Shown: piece after piece, positions 1 through 5,167 of the stretch | Position numbering within the stretch: position 1 is the stretch's first letter | Layout of the letters: each line of letters begins with the position of its first letter | Source: Bacteroidota bacterium | GTDB lineage: Bacteria; Bacteroidota; Bacteroidia; Chitinophagales; Chitinophagaceae | Direction: 5' to 3' | DNA length: 6,747 nt | NCBI GenBank assembly: GCA_023390215.1 | Contig: JAEWDG010000168.1 | Span: 1-6,747 of the forward strand | Position numbers and translations under genes: made by a program | The notes under the pieces: generated by a model | The model's input: the letters and a program-made list of their open reading frames with translations, nothing else | Told to the model about the DNA's origin: nothing | The model's database searches: none

Positions 1-173
1 CAAAGAAAATGTATGTGCATTGTGCAGGCGGTTACCGGTCTATGATCTTTGCTTCTTTACTTAAACGAAAAGGAATAACAAATTTCGTGGAGGTTGAAGG
101 AGGTTTTAAGGCGATTAAGGATGCGGGTATTTTTTCTTTATCGGAATATATTGCGCCCGTTACTGACCTTTAA
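1..173 (+). CDS. Rhodanese-domain protein, C-terminal end (probably an MBL-fold hydrolase/rhodanese fusion)
   Basis: The reading frame is open from the window edge (complete codons from base 3) to TAA at 171-173 and encodes about 56 residues. It carries the end of a rhodanese domain: a hydrophobic strand leading into the active-site loop HCAGGYRS, whose cysteine would carry the persulfide, then a helix and the closing strand with VEGGF. In Bacteroidota this loop and the EGGFKAIK ending are typical of proteins that join an N-terminal metallo-beta-lactamase fold to one or two rhodanese domains and act in persulfide/sulfane sulfur metabolism. The N-terminal part lies outside the window, so the fusion is inferred; a stand-alone rhodanese is the alternative. 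The rhodanese assignment is firm. The next gene begins 55 bases downstream on the same strand. Confidence 0.8.
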   Translation, partial: KKMYVHCAGGYRSMIFASLLKRKGITNFVEVEGGFKAIKDAGIFSLSEYIAPVTDL

Positions 174-228
174 GCTTTATAAAAATGAACGTATTTTCGA
201 TTTTATATGTTAATAAGTAGATGCGGTT

Positions 229-948
229 ATGACGAAATCGGAAATTAAGTTCCTTGAAGGACCACAGAACAGGTGGCGCGATTTTAAATTTACATTCAGG
301 GTGATGATTGAATTCATTAAGGGATTCAGAACCCTGCATTTTGTTGGGCCCTGTGTAACTGTATTCGGGTCGGCAAGGTTTAAAGAGGGCGATACTACCT
401 ACGAACAAACCCGCAAGCTTTCGGGCGAGATCGCGAAGCTTGGTTTTACGATCATGACGGGTGGCGGTCCGGGTGTGATGGAAGCGGCCAACCGCGGTGC
501 AAAAGAAGTGGGTGGGCGGAGTGTGGGGTGTAACATCGTGCTGCCTCATGAACAGAAACCTAATGCTTACCTTGACCGTTGGGTGGATATCAAATATTTC
601 TTCGTTAGAAAGAATTTGCTGATCAAATACTCCTATGTGTTTGTAGTAATGCCCGGAGGATTTGGAACACTGGATGAATATTTTGAAGCACTTACGCTTA
701 TACAAACCAAAATGTTGAATGATTTTCCGATCATTATTTTCGATACCGCATTTCACAGGGAAATTATTGAACATATTGAAACAATGAAAGCTAGGGGAAC
801 CATTTCAGAAGAAGATCTGATGCTATGCCTGTTCACCGACTCCATTGAGGAGGCTATTGAACATATCCGCGCGGCGATAAAGAAATTCGGTCTGAAAGAA
901 GCGCCGGTACGTCCTCCTTCAAGATGGCTGTTTGAAAAAAAGCTGTAA
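229..948 (+). CDS. LOG-family protein (TIGR00730-type Rossmann fold nucleotide phosphoribohydrolase)
   Basis: This 239-residue cytosolic protein belongs to the LOG/lysine-decarboxylase-like family. Characterised members hydrolyse the N-glycosidic bond of nucleoside 5'-monophosphates, including cytokinin riboside monophosphates, releasing base and ribose 5-phosphate. Visible motifs are the first Rossmann strand with FGSAR (46-50), the glycine-rich TGGGPGVME (77-85), FVRKN (125-129) with the conserved Arg-Lys, and the signature PGGFGTLDE (142-150) with the catalytic glutamate. The N-terminal extension of about 40 residues before the first strand, and the total length, fit the longer bacterial class rather than the short (about 180-residue) one. 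ATG at 229 is the only good start: no in-frame ATG lies closer upstream and the next internal methionine is at residue 26. There is no clear Shine-Dalgarno. The physiological substrate cannot be read from the sequence; AMP or a cytokinin nucleotide is possible. Confidence 0.9.
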   Translation: MTKSEIKFLEGPQNRWRDFKFTFRVMIEFIKGFRTLHFVGPCVTVFGSARFKEGDTTYEQTRKLSGEIAKLGFTIMTGGGPGVMEAANRGAKEVGGRSVGCNIVLPHEQKPNAYLDRWVDIKYFFVRKNLLIKYSYVFVVMPGGFGTLDEYFEALTLIQTKMLNDFPIIIFDTAFHREIIEHIETMKARGTISEEDLMLCLFTDSIEEAIEHIRAAIKKFGLKEAPVRPPSRWLFEKKL

Positions 949-979
949 CTGGTCAGATTTTGGCAGGATGGATGACCAG
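949..979 (+). repeat. 7-bp inverted repeat just after the LOG gene
   Basis: CTGGTCA at 949-955 is exactly complementary to TGACCAG at 973-979, with a 17-base loop. It starts on the first base after the LOG stop codon. There is no T-tract after it, so it is not a standard intrinsic terminator. It could form a weak 3' hairpin or be chance. Confidence 0.3.
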
Positions 980-1035
980 ATCGTTATTTATTACCGGACA
1001 TTGGAATTATAAGATTCGATTCGCAATTCACCACT

Positions 1036-1043
1036 TATCATTG
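1036..1043 (+). promoter_or_regulatory. Candidate -7 element for the thioredoxin gene
   Basis: TATCATTG matches the Bacteroidota -7 consensus TAnnTTTG at all but one fixed position and ends 16 bases before the thioredoxin ATG. No convincing -33 TTTG lies 19-21 bases upstream (only TTCG at 1015-1018, spacing 17), so this is a weak call. The following leader is A-rich (AAAACTAATAAAATG), typical of Bacteroidota genes without Shine-Dalgarno. Confidence 0.2.
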
Positions 1044-1059
1044 ATTAAAAACTAATAAA

Positions 1060-1359
1060 ATGAAAAGTTTTGAAGATCATATCAATGGAGAAAAACCTGT
1101 GCTTGTTGACTTTTACGCCGACTGGTGCGGACCTTGCAAAATGATGGCACCCTCGATCGTAGATGTGAAAAAGAGAATGGGGGAACGCGCGATAGTGCTT
1201 AAAATGGATATAGATAAGAACCCCGCTTATGCCGCCCGATATAATATCCAGTCGATACCCACCCTCATTATTTTTAAAAATGGTAAAATAATGTGGCGGC
1301 AAATGGGTGTTGTACCTGCGGCCGCGATTCTTAAACAACTTGAGGCTGCTGCTTTGTAA
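1060..1359 (+). CDS. Thioredoxin
   Basis: A 99-residue single-domain thioredoxin that reduces disulfides of cytosolic client proteins and would itself be recycled by thioredoxin reductase. The catalytic motif WCGPC (22-26) follows the VLVDFYA strand, the cis-proline is in SIPT (Pro67), and the FKNG turn (72-75) precedes the last strand and helix. There is no signal peptide or membrane segment, so it is cytoplasmic. The length is slightly short for the family (about 100-110) but every fold element is present. ATG at 1060 places the first residues directly before the first helix. The last 29 bases overlap the 3' end of the convergent membrane-protein gene. The name trxA would be reasonable, but bacteria of this group often carry several paralogues, so I leave the symbol blank. 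Confidence 0.93.
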   Translation: MKSFEDHINGEKPVLVDFYADWCGPCKMMAPSIVDVKKRMGERAIVLKMDIDKNPAYAARYNIQSIPTLIIFKNGKIMWRQMGVVPAAAILKQLEAAAL

Positions 1360-2371
1360 GATTGTTCCCTGATACATCCGCGAAGAGAAAATTAGAGAAA
1401 AGCAGCATCCAGAACCGGTTTAGTTTGTTTGCCATTCCCACTTGTTTTCCTGCATCTCTGACCGAGGCCATAAAGATGTTTTTTGCAAATGGCAGGATCA
1501 ATTCAATTTCGCGGATATCCTCTGCATACCCGTTTTTTTTCCTGTTTAAATAGAGACTGAAATATTTCTGAAATATGGGCCTTAAAATAAAGAACCAAAA
1601 TCCCGCGATCAACATACTTCGGATTAGCAGACGTGGGAGAACATAATGATTCGAAAATAATTCCCCATTCATTAGTATAACAACAGAAACCAGTAAGAGC
1701 ATCATCCAAATAAGAAAGACCAGGGGTAATTTCTTTTTCGTCGCGGTAGTGGAAATGTTACTGTTTGTTTCCGGCAGTTTCAAAATAAGCGTACTGTCAT
1801 TTTTCCAAAATGCTATTTTTCGTGAAATGTTAGCGGCATAGATGCCGACGAAAATTCCTGCAATAACATGAATCAAAACATAGGTGATCGTAATGGCACC
1901 GGCGTAATCAGCATGTTTCAGCCCTCCCAATGTTTTATCGATGAATTCATTTATGGCTGTCCACAGTGGCTGACCATACAGTAACCAGATTAGAAATAAC
2001 CTCTGACATGCAGATTCGGTCAGGGCCAGCAGACCAAAAACAAGCGGAGGAAAATAAGCAGTTGAATTTATCCGAATCAGAACTGCCCCGGCACATCCCT
2101 GGAAGGCAACTGCGAGGTAAGCGGTAGGAGGGCTATGCGGACTCAAGGCGAGTTTAAAGATGCAAACGATGATCGTTGCTTTAAGAATTTGTTTGCTTCC
2201 TGAAAAACGTCCTAAGAGTACGATGATACATACAGCAAAGCCGCTGACAATGGTACCGGTAAACGGAAGTTTGAACGCGTGAAGCATACCTCCCGCAAAC
2301 GCTTCGGATATCACCCATAATGCGGTAAACCTGCTAAAAAGTTTTTGCTGATCAACTTCGTTTTGTTGCAA
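1331..2371 (-). CDS. Unrecognised multi-pass membrane protein (tentatively ECF S-component-like)
   Basis: I do not recognise this 346-residue protein with confidence. Hydrophobic segments lie at about 14-32, 36-53, 64-76, 82-100, 108-131, 158-181, 216-234 and 246-263. After 181 there is a hydrophilic stretch rich in Ser, Thr, Asn and Lys. The C-terminal 80 residues are basic and amphipathic. The N-terminal half, with short helices and loops such as LPFTG and SPHSPPTAY, recalls substrate-binding (S) components of energy-coupling-factor vitamin transporters; this is an impression, not a demonstrated homology. The frame has no ATG before residue 29, which lies inside the first helix, so TTG at 2369-2371 is the best start, 17 bases after the guanine deaminase gene. 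Last gene of the probable five-gene operon. Its 3' end overlaps the thioredoxin gene, convergently, by 29 bases. Confidence 0.75.
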   Translation of the reverse strand: MQQNEVDQQKLFSRFTALWVISEAFAGGMLHAFKLPFTGTIVSGFAVCIIVLLGRFSGSKQILKATIIVCIFKLALSPHSPPTAYLAVAFQGCAGAVLIRINSTAYFPPLVFGLLALTESACQRLFLIWLLYGQPLWTAINEFIDKTLGGLKHADYAGAITITYVLIHVIAGIFVGIYAANISRKIAFWKNDSTLILKLPETNSNISTTATKKKLPLVFLIWMMLLLVSVVILMNGELFSNHYVLPRLLIRSMLIAGFWFFILRPIFQKYFSLYLNRKKNGYAEDIREIELILPFAKNIFMASVRDAGKQVGMANKLNRFWMLLFSNFLFADVSGNNLTKQQPQVV

Positions 2372-2388
2372 ATGCTGAAGTTGTATAT

Positions 2389-2862
2389 TTAATATTCTAT
2401 CTTATCGGGTTTGTTATCCCAGGTCTTAAACAGTTCCTGCGCCATTGATCTTCCTATTGGCTTAATTGGGATACGCCTTTCTTCCAGTTTAGCATTCATC
2501 TCCTCATAGATCATTGAATCATCGAAACCAATTGCAGCAGCATCACCGCGGTTACCTGCGAAGTAAATGATCTTTGGCCGCGCCCAATAGATTGCACCCA
2601 AACACATAGGGCAGGGTTCGCAGGTGGTATAGATCTCACAATCCTCAAGCTGGAATGAATTCAGGTTGGTGCAGGCATCACGTATGGCTACGATTTCCGC
2701 ATGGGCTGTCGGGTCATTTTTTGACGTAACCTTATTATATCCTTTACCGATTATCTGATCATCTTTAACAACGATACATCCAAACGGTCCACCACAATTT
2801 TGGTGCACACCGTACTCAGCCAATTTTATGGCTTCTAACATAAACTTTTCTTCCCTTGTCAT
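2389..2862 (-). CDS. guaD: Guanine deaminase
   Basis: This 157-residue cytosolic enzyme of the cytidine-deaminase-like fold converts guanine to xanthine and ammonia in purine salvage/catabolism. The zinc site is visible as HAE (His54, catalytic Glu56) and PCPMC (Cys84, Cys87). What separates it from the related tRNA adenosine deaminase TadA is a close match to Bacillus subtilis GuaD as I recall it: CEPCPMCLGAIYWARPK, the GFDDS..IY segment (Asp115 equivalent to GuaD Asp114), and the C-terminal Glu-Tyr ending. In GuaD that region belongs to the domain-swapped tail that helps recognise guanine. The frame extends to a TTG at 2874, but ATG at 2862 gives an N-terminus matching the family. It begins 27 bases after the molybdoenzyme stop and is followed closely by the membrane-protein gene, so it is probably cotranscribed with both. 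Confidence 0.92.
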   Translation of the reverse strand: MTREEKFMLEAIKLAEYGVHQNCGGPFGCIVVKDDQIIGKGYNKVTSKNDPTAHAEIVAIRDACTNLNSFQLEDCEIYTTCEPCPMCLGAIYWARPKIIYFAGNRGDAAAIGFDDSMIYEEMNAKLEERRIPIKPIGRSMAQELFKTWDNKPDKIEY

Positions 2863-2889
2863 GGTATGGAACAAAGTTAAGCAATGAAA

Positions 2890-3651
2890 TCACAGACCGC
2901 TGTAATAGTCATAACCCCTTTCATACCAATAATCGGCGGGTCTGGTATTCTGGAAATAAATAGTGCCGATCCTTTTGATGTGTTTTATGCCGTATTTAAC
3001 CGGAATGATCAATCGCAACGGTGCGCCCTGGTTGAAGGGGAGTGGATCACCGTTCATTTCATAACAAAGTATGGTTTGCGGATGCAGCATGCTTTTATTA
3101 TCTATGCCCACATAATAGCCGCTGTCAGGTGTGATCAAACCGGTAAATCGCATATCGGCTTCATCCTGCAGTTTATAATGTTTGATAAAATCAGAAAACT
3201 TTACGCCTGCCCAATGTGTTACCTGGCTCCAGCCTTCAATACATTTGAAGTCGAAAATGACTTCTGTTTTTGGTAATGATTTGATTTCAGCCAGGGAGAT
3301 ATCAAGTTCTTCTCCGTTCTGTTTTTTCAATTTTAATTTCCATTTGAACGGATCAAAATTATCGCCCATACCTGCATCGCCATTCACCCTTACGCGGGGT
3401 ACGGCCGCATTTTTCGGATAAGTTGAACTCAGTCTCGAGGCGCTGAAGAAATTATCGAAAACATACCCATTGAAATCCAGTCCTTTTCGCAGTGGTAGTA
3501 ACGCTCCATTTTTTTTTGGCTGATCATGAAGCCAGTACCATCCCCCTATACCCAGAGAAATCAATACGAGGAAAACAGAAAACGAGAGGATCGTCCTGTT
3601 CCTTATAACTGCGGTTGAAACCGATTCTTCAAACAATTTTCTGTTGCGCAT
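2890..3651 (-). CDS. MsrP/YedY-like molybdopterin-dependent oxidoreductase, membrane-anchored
   Basis: A 253-residue protein of the sulfite-oxidase molybdopterin fold. The molybdenum-ligating cysteine is Cys137 in FKCIEGWS, aligning with the MRCVEGWS region of E. coli YedY (MsrP). The rest also follows MsrP: HWAGV (146-150), the LHP...PLP..GAPLRLIIP block (189-217) and KYGIKHIKRI (219-228). Known MsrP reduces periplasmic protein methionine sulfoxide. The enzyme is shorter than MsrP (about 330) and, like MsrP, lacks the dimerisation domain of sulfite oxidases. Residues 20-41 form a hydrophobic segment after a basic N-terminus, so it should be anchored with the catalytic domain outside. No twin-arginine pair is present, only R17-N18-R19 directly before the hydrophobic core. 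ATG at 3651 lies inside the end of the cytochrome gene (23-base overlap), suggesting translational coupling. The fold is secure; the substrate is inferred. Confidence 0.88.
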   Translation of the reverse strand: MRNRKLFEESVSTAVIRNRTILSFSVFLVLISLGIGGWYWLHDQPKKNGALLPLRKGLDFNGYVFDNFFSASRLSSTYPKNAAVPRVRVNGDAGMGDNFDPFKWKLKLKKQNGEELDISLAEIKSLPKTEVIFDFKCIEGWSQVTHWAGVKFSDFIKHYKLQDEADMRFTGLITPDSGYYVGIDNKSMLHPQTILCYEMNGDPLPFNQGAPLRLIIPVKYGIKHIKRIGTIYFQNTRPADYWYERGYDYYSGL

Positions 3652-4339
3652 CCTGCTGGTTGTTAGGTTTAAGGTTGTTGTGGTGATTGTTTTTCTTAAC
3701 CTCGAAGCCCCTGATCATTGCACTGAAATTGTTCCAGCCTGCCCGGATCACCTGAATCACATGCACCAGGAAAAAAAGAACGAATGCCATCGTCGTATAA
3801 AAATGTTCCGCGCGTGCTGATTCATAGCCTCCCAGCATATTGCAAAGCCACTGGAACTGCACGGGCTTGTAGATCGCGACACCTGTGAGCAGCATAAAAA
3901 AGCCCATCAGGATCACAAGGGTATAAGCAATCCGCTGCGCCGCATTATATTTTATTTGAGTTGGTTTTTTTTTCCCGATCCTTAGATCATAAAGCAGGAT
4001 AAGCCAGGCTTTCCGGAAAGAACTTTTTTTCGGAACCAACCATCTCCATTCCCCGGAAATAAGAAGATATATAACATAACATACTCCATTCAACGCAAAA
4101 AACCACATGAAGAAAAAATGCAGGCTCATACCTTCCGCCAGTCTGAAAGGAATTTTCAGCGTTTGATAGAAACCGTTAGGAAAGAATTTAACCAGTGTCT
4201 TATCAGCCCAGCCAAGACGGTAAACATCATTTGCCCAGTAAATCAGCATACCGCTCCAGATCATGATCGCCAGAAGCGGAAAATTCACCCAGTGAAACCA
4301 GCGGGTTGCCAGTGTATGTTTATGTATAATTTTTTTCAA
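3629..4339 (-). CDS. Four-helix cytochrome b (b561/Ni-hydrogenase b-subunit type), partner of the molybdoenzyme
   Basis: A 236-residue inner-membrane protein with four hydrophobic segments (about 18-38, 74-95, 137-157, 181-199). Histidines sit where haem b ligands are expected in this family: His16 in RWFHW, His74 in SLHFFF, and His179 and His193 in the last helix region. Such proteins pass electrons from the quinol pool or another donor to an extracytoplasmic redox partner. The overlap with the molybdoenzyme gene makes that the obvious partner. It is not MsrQ, the usual MsrP partner, which is a ferric-reductase-like protein of different pattern. The hydrophilic tail after 210 is rich in Asn, Gln and Lys and is probably cytoplasmic. 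The frame contains no ATG before the first helix; TTG at 4337-4339 is the only start that preserves the RWFHW motif, and a stop lies five codons upstream. Confidence 0.88.
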   Translation of the reverse strand: MKKIIHKHTLATRWFHWVNFPLLAIMIWSGMLIYWANDVYRLGWADKTLVKFFPNGFYQTLKIPFRLAEGMSLHFFFMWFFALNGVCYVIYLLISGEWRWLVPKKSSFRKAWLILLYDLRIGKKKPTQIKYNAAQRIAYTLVILMGFFMLLTGVAIYKPVQFQWLCNMLGGYESARAEHFYTTMAFVLFFLVHVIQVIRAGWNNFSAMIRGFEVKKNNHHNNLKPNNQQDAQQKIV

Positions 4340-4367
4340 TGGTAAAAATGATTAAGACGCATAGCGC

Positions 4368-4850
4368 TCACTTCTTCACAAAATTCAGTGAAGCGGAATT
4401 CATGCAATAGCGCAACCCCGTAGGTTTGGGGCCATCATCGAACACGTGACCGAGGTGTGCGCCGCAACGGCTGCAAACAACTTCGGTACGGCTCATTCCA
4501 AATTTATTGTCAGTATGTTCTTCTACCATTTTAGATGAAATTGGTGCCCAGAAACTAGGCCATCCCGTGCCACTTTCAAATTTGGTCTCGGAGCTGAACA
4601 AAGTTTGCCCGCAACAAACACAGGTGTAGATTCCTGCTTCATGGTTATTCCAGTATTTACCTGTGAACGCGCGTTCGGTTCCCTGCTCACGGGTTACCTC
4701 ATATTGAAGCGGGGTGAGCATTTGTTTCCATTGCGCATCTGTTTTTGTTACCGCATAATGTTTTCCCGCATTTTTGTTCTGACCCATACATCCGCTGTGC
4801 ATAAAAATGATGGTAAAGACCAGGAGTATCAAACTGAAAAGCTGTTTCAT
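4368..4850 (-). CDS. msrB: Peptide-methionine (R)-S-oxide reductase MsrB, exported (probable lipoprotein)
   Basis: A 160-residue MsrB that reduces the R epimer of methionine sulfoxide in proteins. The zinc-binding pairs are Cys77/Cys80 (in CVCC) and Cys126/Cys129 (CSRC). The core motifs are SGTGWPSF (93-100), [12 protein letters not shown] (130-141) and the catalytic Cys149 in RYCMNSASL. The N-terminus is a lysine followed by a hydrophobic run ending in HSGC, giving a probable lipobox with Cys21; His at -3 is off consensus, so plain secretion or a membrane anchor remain possible. The usual resolving cysteine of SGCGWPSF is Thr95 here, so recycling must use another cysteine (Cys79 is extra) or direct reduction. 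ATG at 4850 gives the full signal sequence. First gene of the probable operon, 28 bases before the cytochrome gene. Residues 32-160 cover a complete MsrB domain. Confidence 0.95.
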   Translation of the reverse strand: MKQLFSLILLVFTIIFMHSGCMGQNKNAGKHYAVTKTDAQWKQMLTPLQYEVTREQGTERAFTGKYWNNHEAGIYTCVCCGQTLFSSETKFESGTGWPSFWAPISSKMVEEHTDNKFGMSRTEVVCSRCGAHLGHVFDDGPKPTGLRYCMNSASLNFVKK

Positions 4851-4873
4851 AATTTTTTTTGCAGATACGAGAT

Positions 4874-4901
4874 GGATTTATCCCTGGATTTGATGAAATC
4901 C
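4874..4901. repeat. GGATTT direct copy plus perfect 6-bp hairpin upstream of msrB
   Basis: GGATTT at 4886-4891 pairs perfectly with AAATCC at 4896-4901 across the four-base loop GATG. A further GGATTT lies at 4874-4879. The elements are 24-51 bases upstream of the msrB ATG, within the msrB upstream region, where they could be an operator or leader hairpin. The sequence is short and simple enough that chance is possible. I found no good TAnnTTTG promoter for msrB in this interval. Confidence 0.3.
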
Positions 4902-4975
4902 GCTCACTGCTTATTTTAACAACAGGGCATGAATTTAGTTACGGATTTTCTGAATACGCTAATTTGCAGGAGTAT

Positions 4976-4983
4976 TAACTTTG
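4976..4983 (+). promoter_or_regulatory. Candidate -7 element for the 56-residue membrane-protein gene
   Basis: TAACTTTG is an exact match to the Bacteroidota -7 consensus TAnnTTTG and lies 13 bases before the ATG at 4997. The expected -33 TTTG is poor (only TTTTCTG at 4946-4952, spacing 23), so the promoter call rests on the -7 element and its position. Confidence 0.4.
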
Positions 4984-4996
4984 AAAAAACATTTTC

Positions 4997-5167
4997 ATGG
5001 GTGTTTTTCGTCAGATCGCGGAATATTTATACTTGAAGAAGAAAGATCCCAATGCGCCTTCCTCACAGTGGCTGAAATATATGCACGGGATTAACCGCTT
5101 GTCTATCCTCCTGGCGTTGATTGGAATAATTATTCTGATTATAAAACTGATCATTCACCGGCATTGA
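4997..5167 (+). CDS. Small single-pass membrane protein, 56 residues (DUF6728-like)
   Basis: This short frame runs ATG to TGA and encodes 56 residues: an amphipathic start (FRQIAEYLYLKKKDPNAP), a middle with YMHGINR, and one transmembrane segment at about 35-53 rich in Ile and Leu, ending in a short basic tail. The pattern of an IAEYL helix, KKDPN, MHGIN and a single C-terminal helix resembles a small family of unknown function that I associate with Bacteroidota (DUF6728, from memory). Support for being real is this layout, an exact -7 promoter element just upstream, and the lack of any other gene in the interval. Its last 17 bases overlap the 3' end of the convergent lpxB. Function unknown; a membrane-complex accessory subunit would be one possibility. 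Confidence 0.75.
   Translation: MGVFRQIAEYLYLKKKDPNAPSSQWLKYMHGINRLSILLALIGIIILIIKLIIHRH

Noticed and set aside
160..774. Long minus-strand frame opposite the LOG gene
   Set aside because: It is antisense to a clear LOG-family gene, has no domain-like features, and its composition is that of a shadow frame.
949..979. Intrinsic terminator after the LOG gene
   Set aside because: The 7-bp stem has a 17-base loop and no following T-tract, so it was recorded only as an inverted repeat.
2389..2862. tRNA adenosine deaminase TadA
   Set aside because: The GFDDS..IY segment and Glu-Tyr C-terminus match guanine deaminase GuaD rather than TadA.
2862..2874. TTG start for guanine deaminase four codons upstream
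   Set aside because: An ATG at 2862 gives an N-terminus matching GuaD; the extra four residues add nothing recognisable.
2884..3276. Plus-strand frame of 130 codons opposite the molybdoenzyme
   Set aside because: The minus strand has an unmistakable MsrP/YedY fold over the same bases; the plus-strand product has no coherent features.
3629..4339. Cytochrome b as MsrQ
   Set aside because: The RWFHW start and histidine layout fit the b561/Ni-hydrogenase cytochrome family, not the ferric-reductase-like MsrQ pattern.
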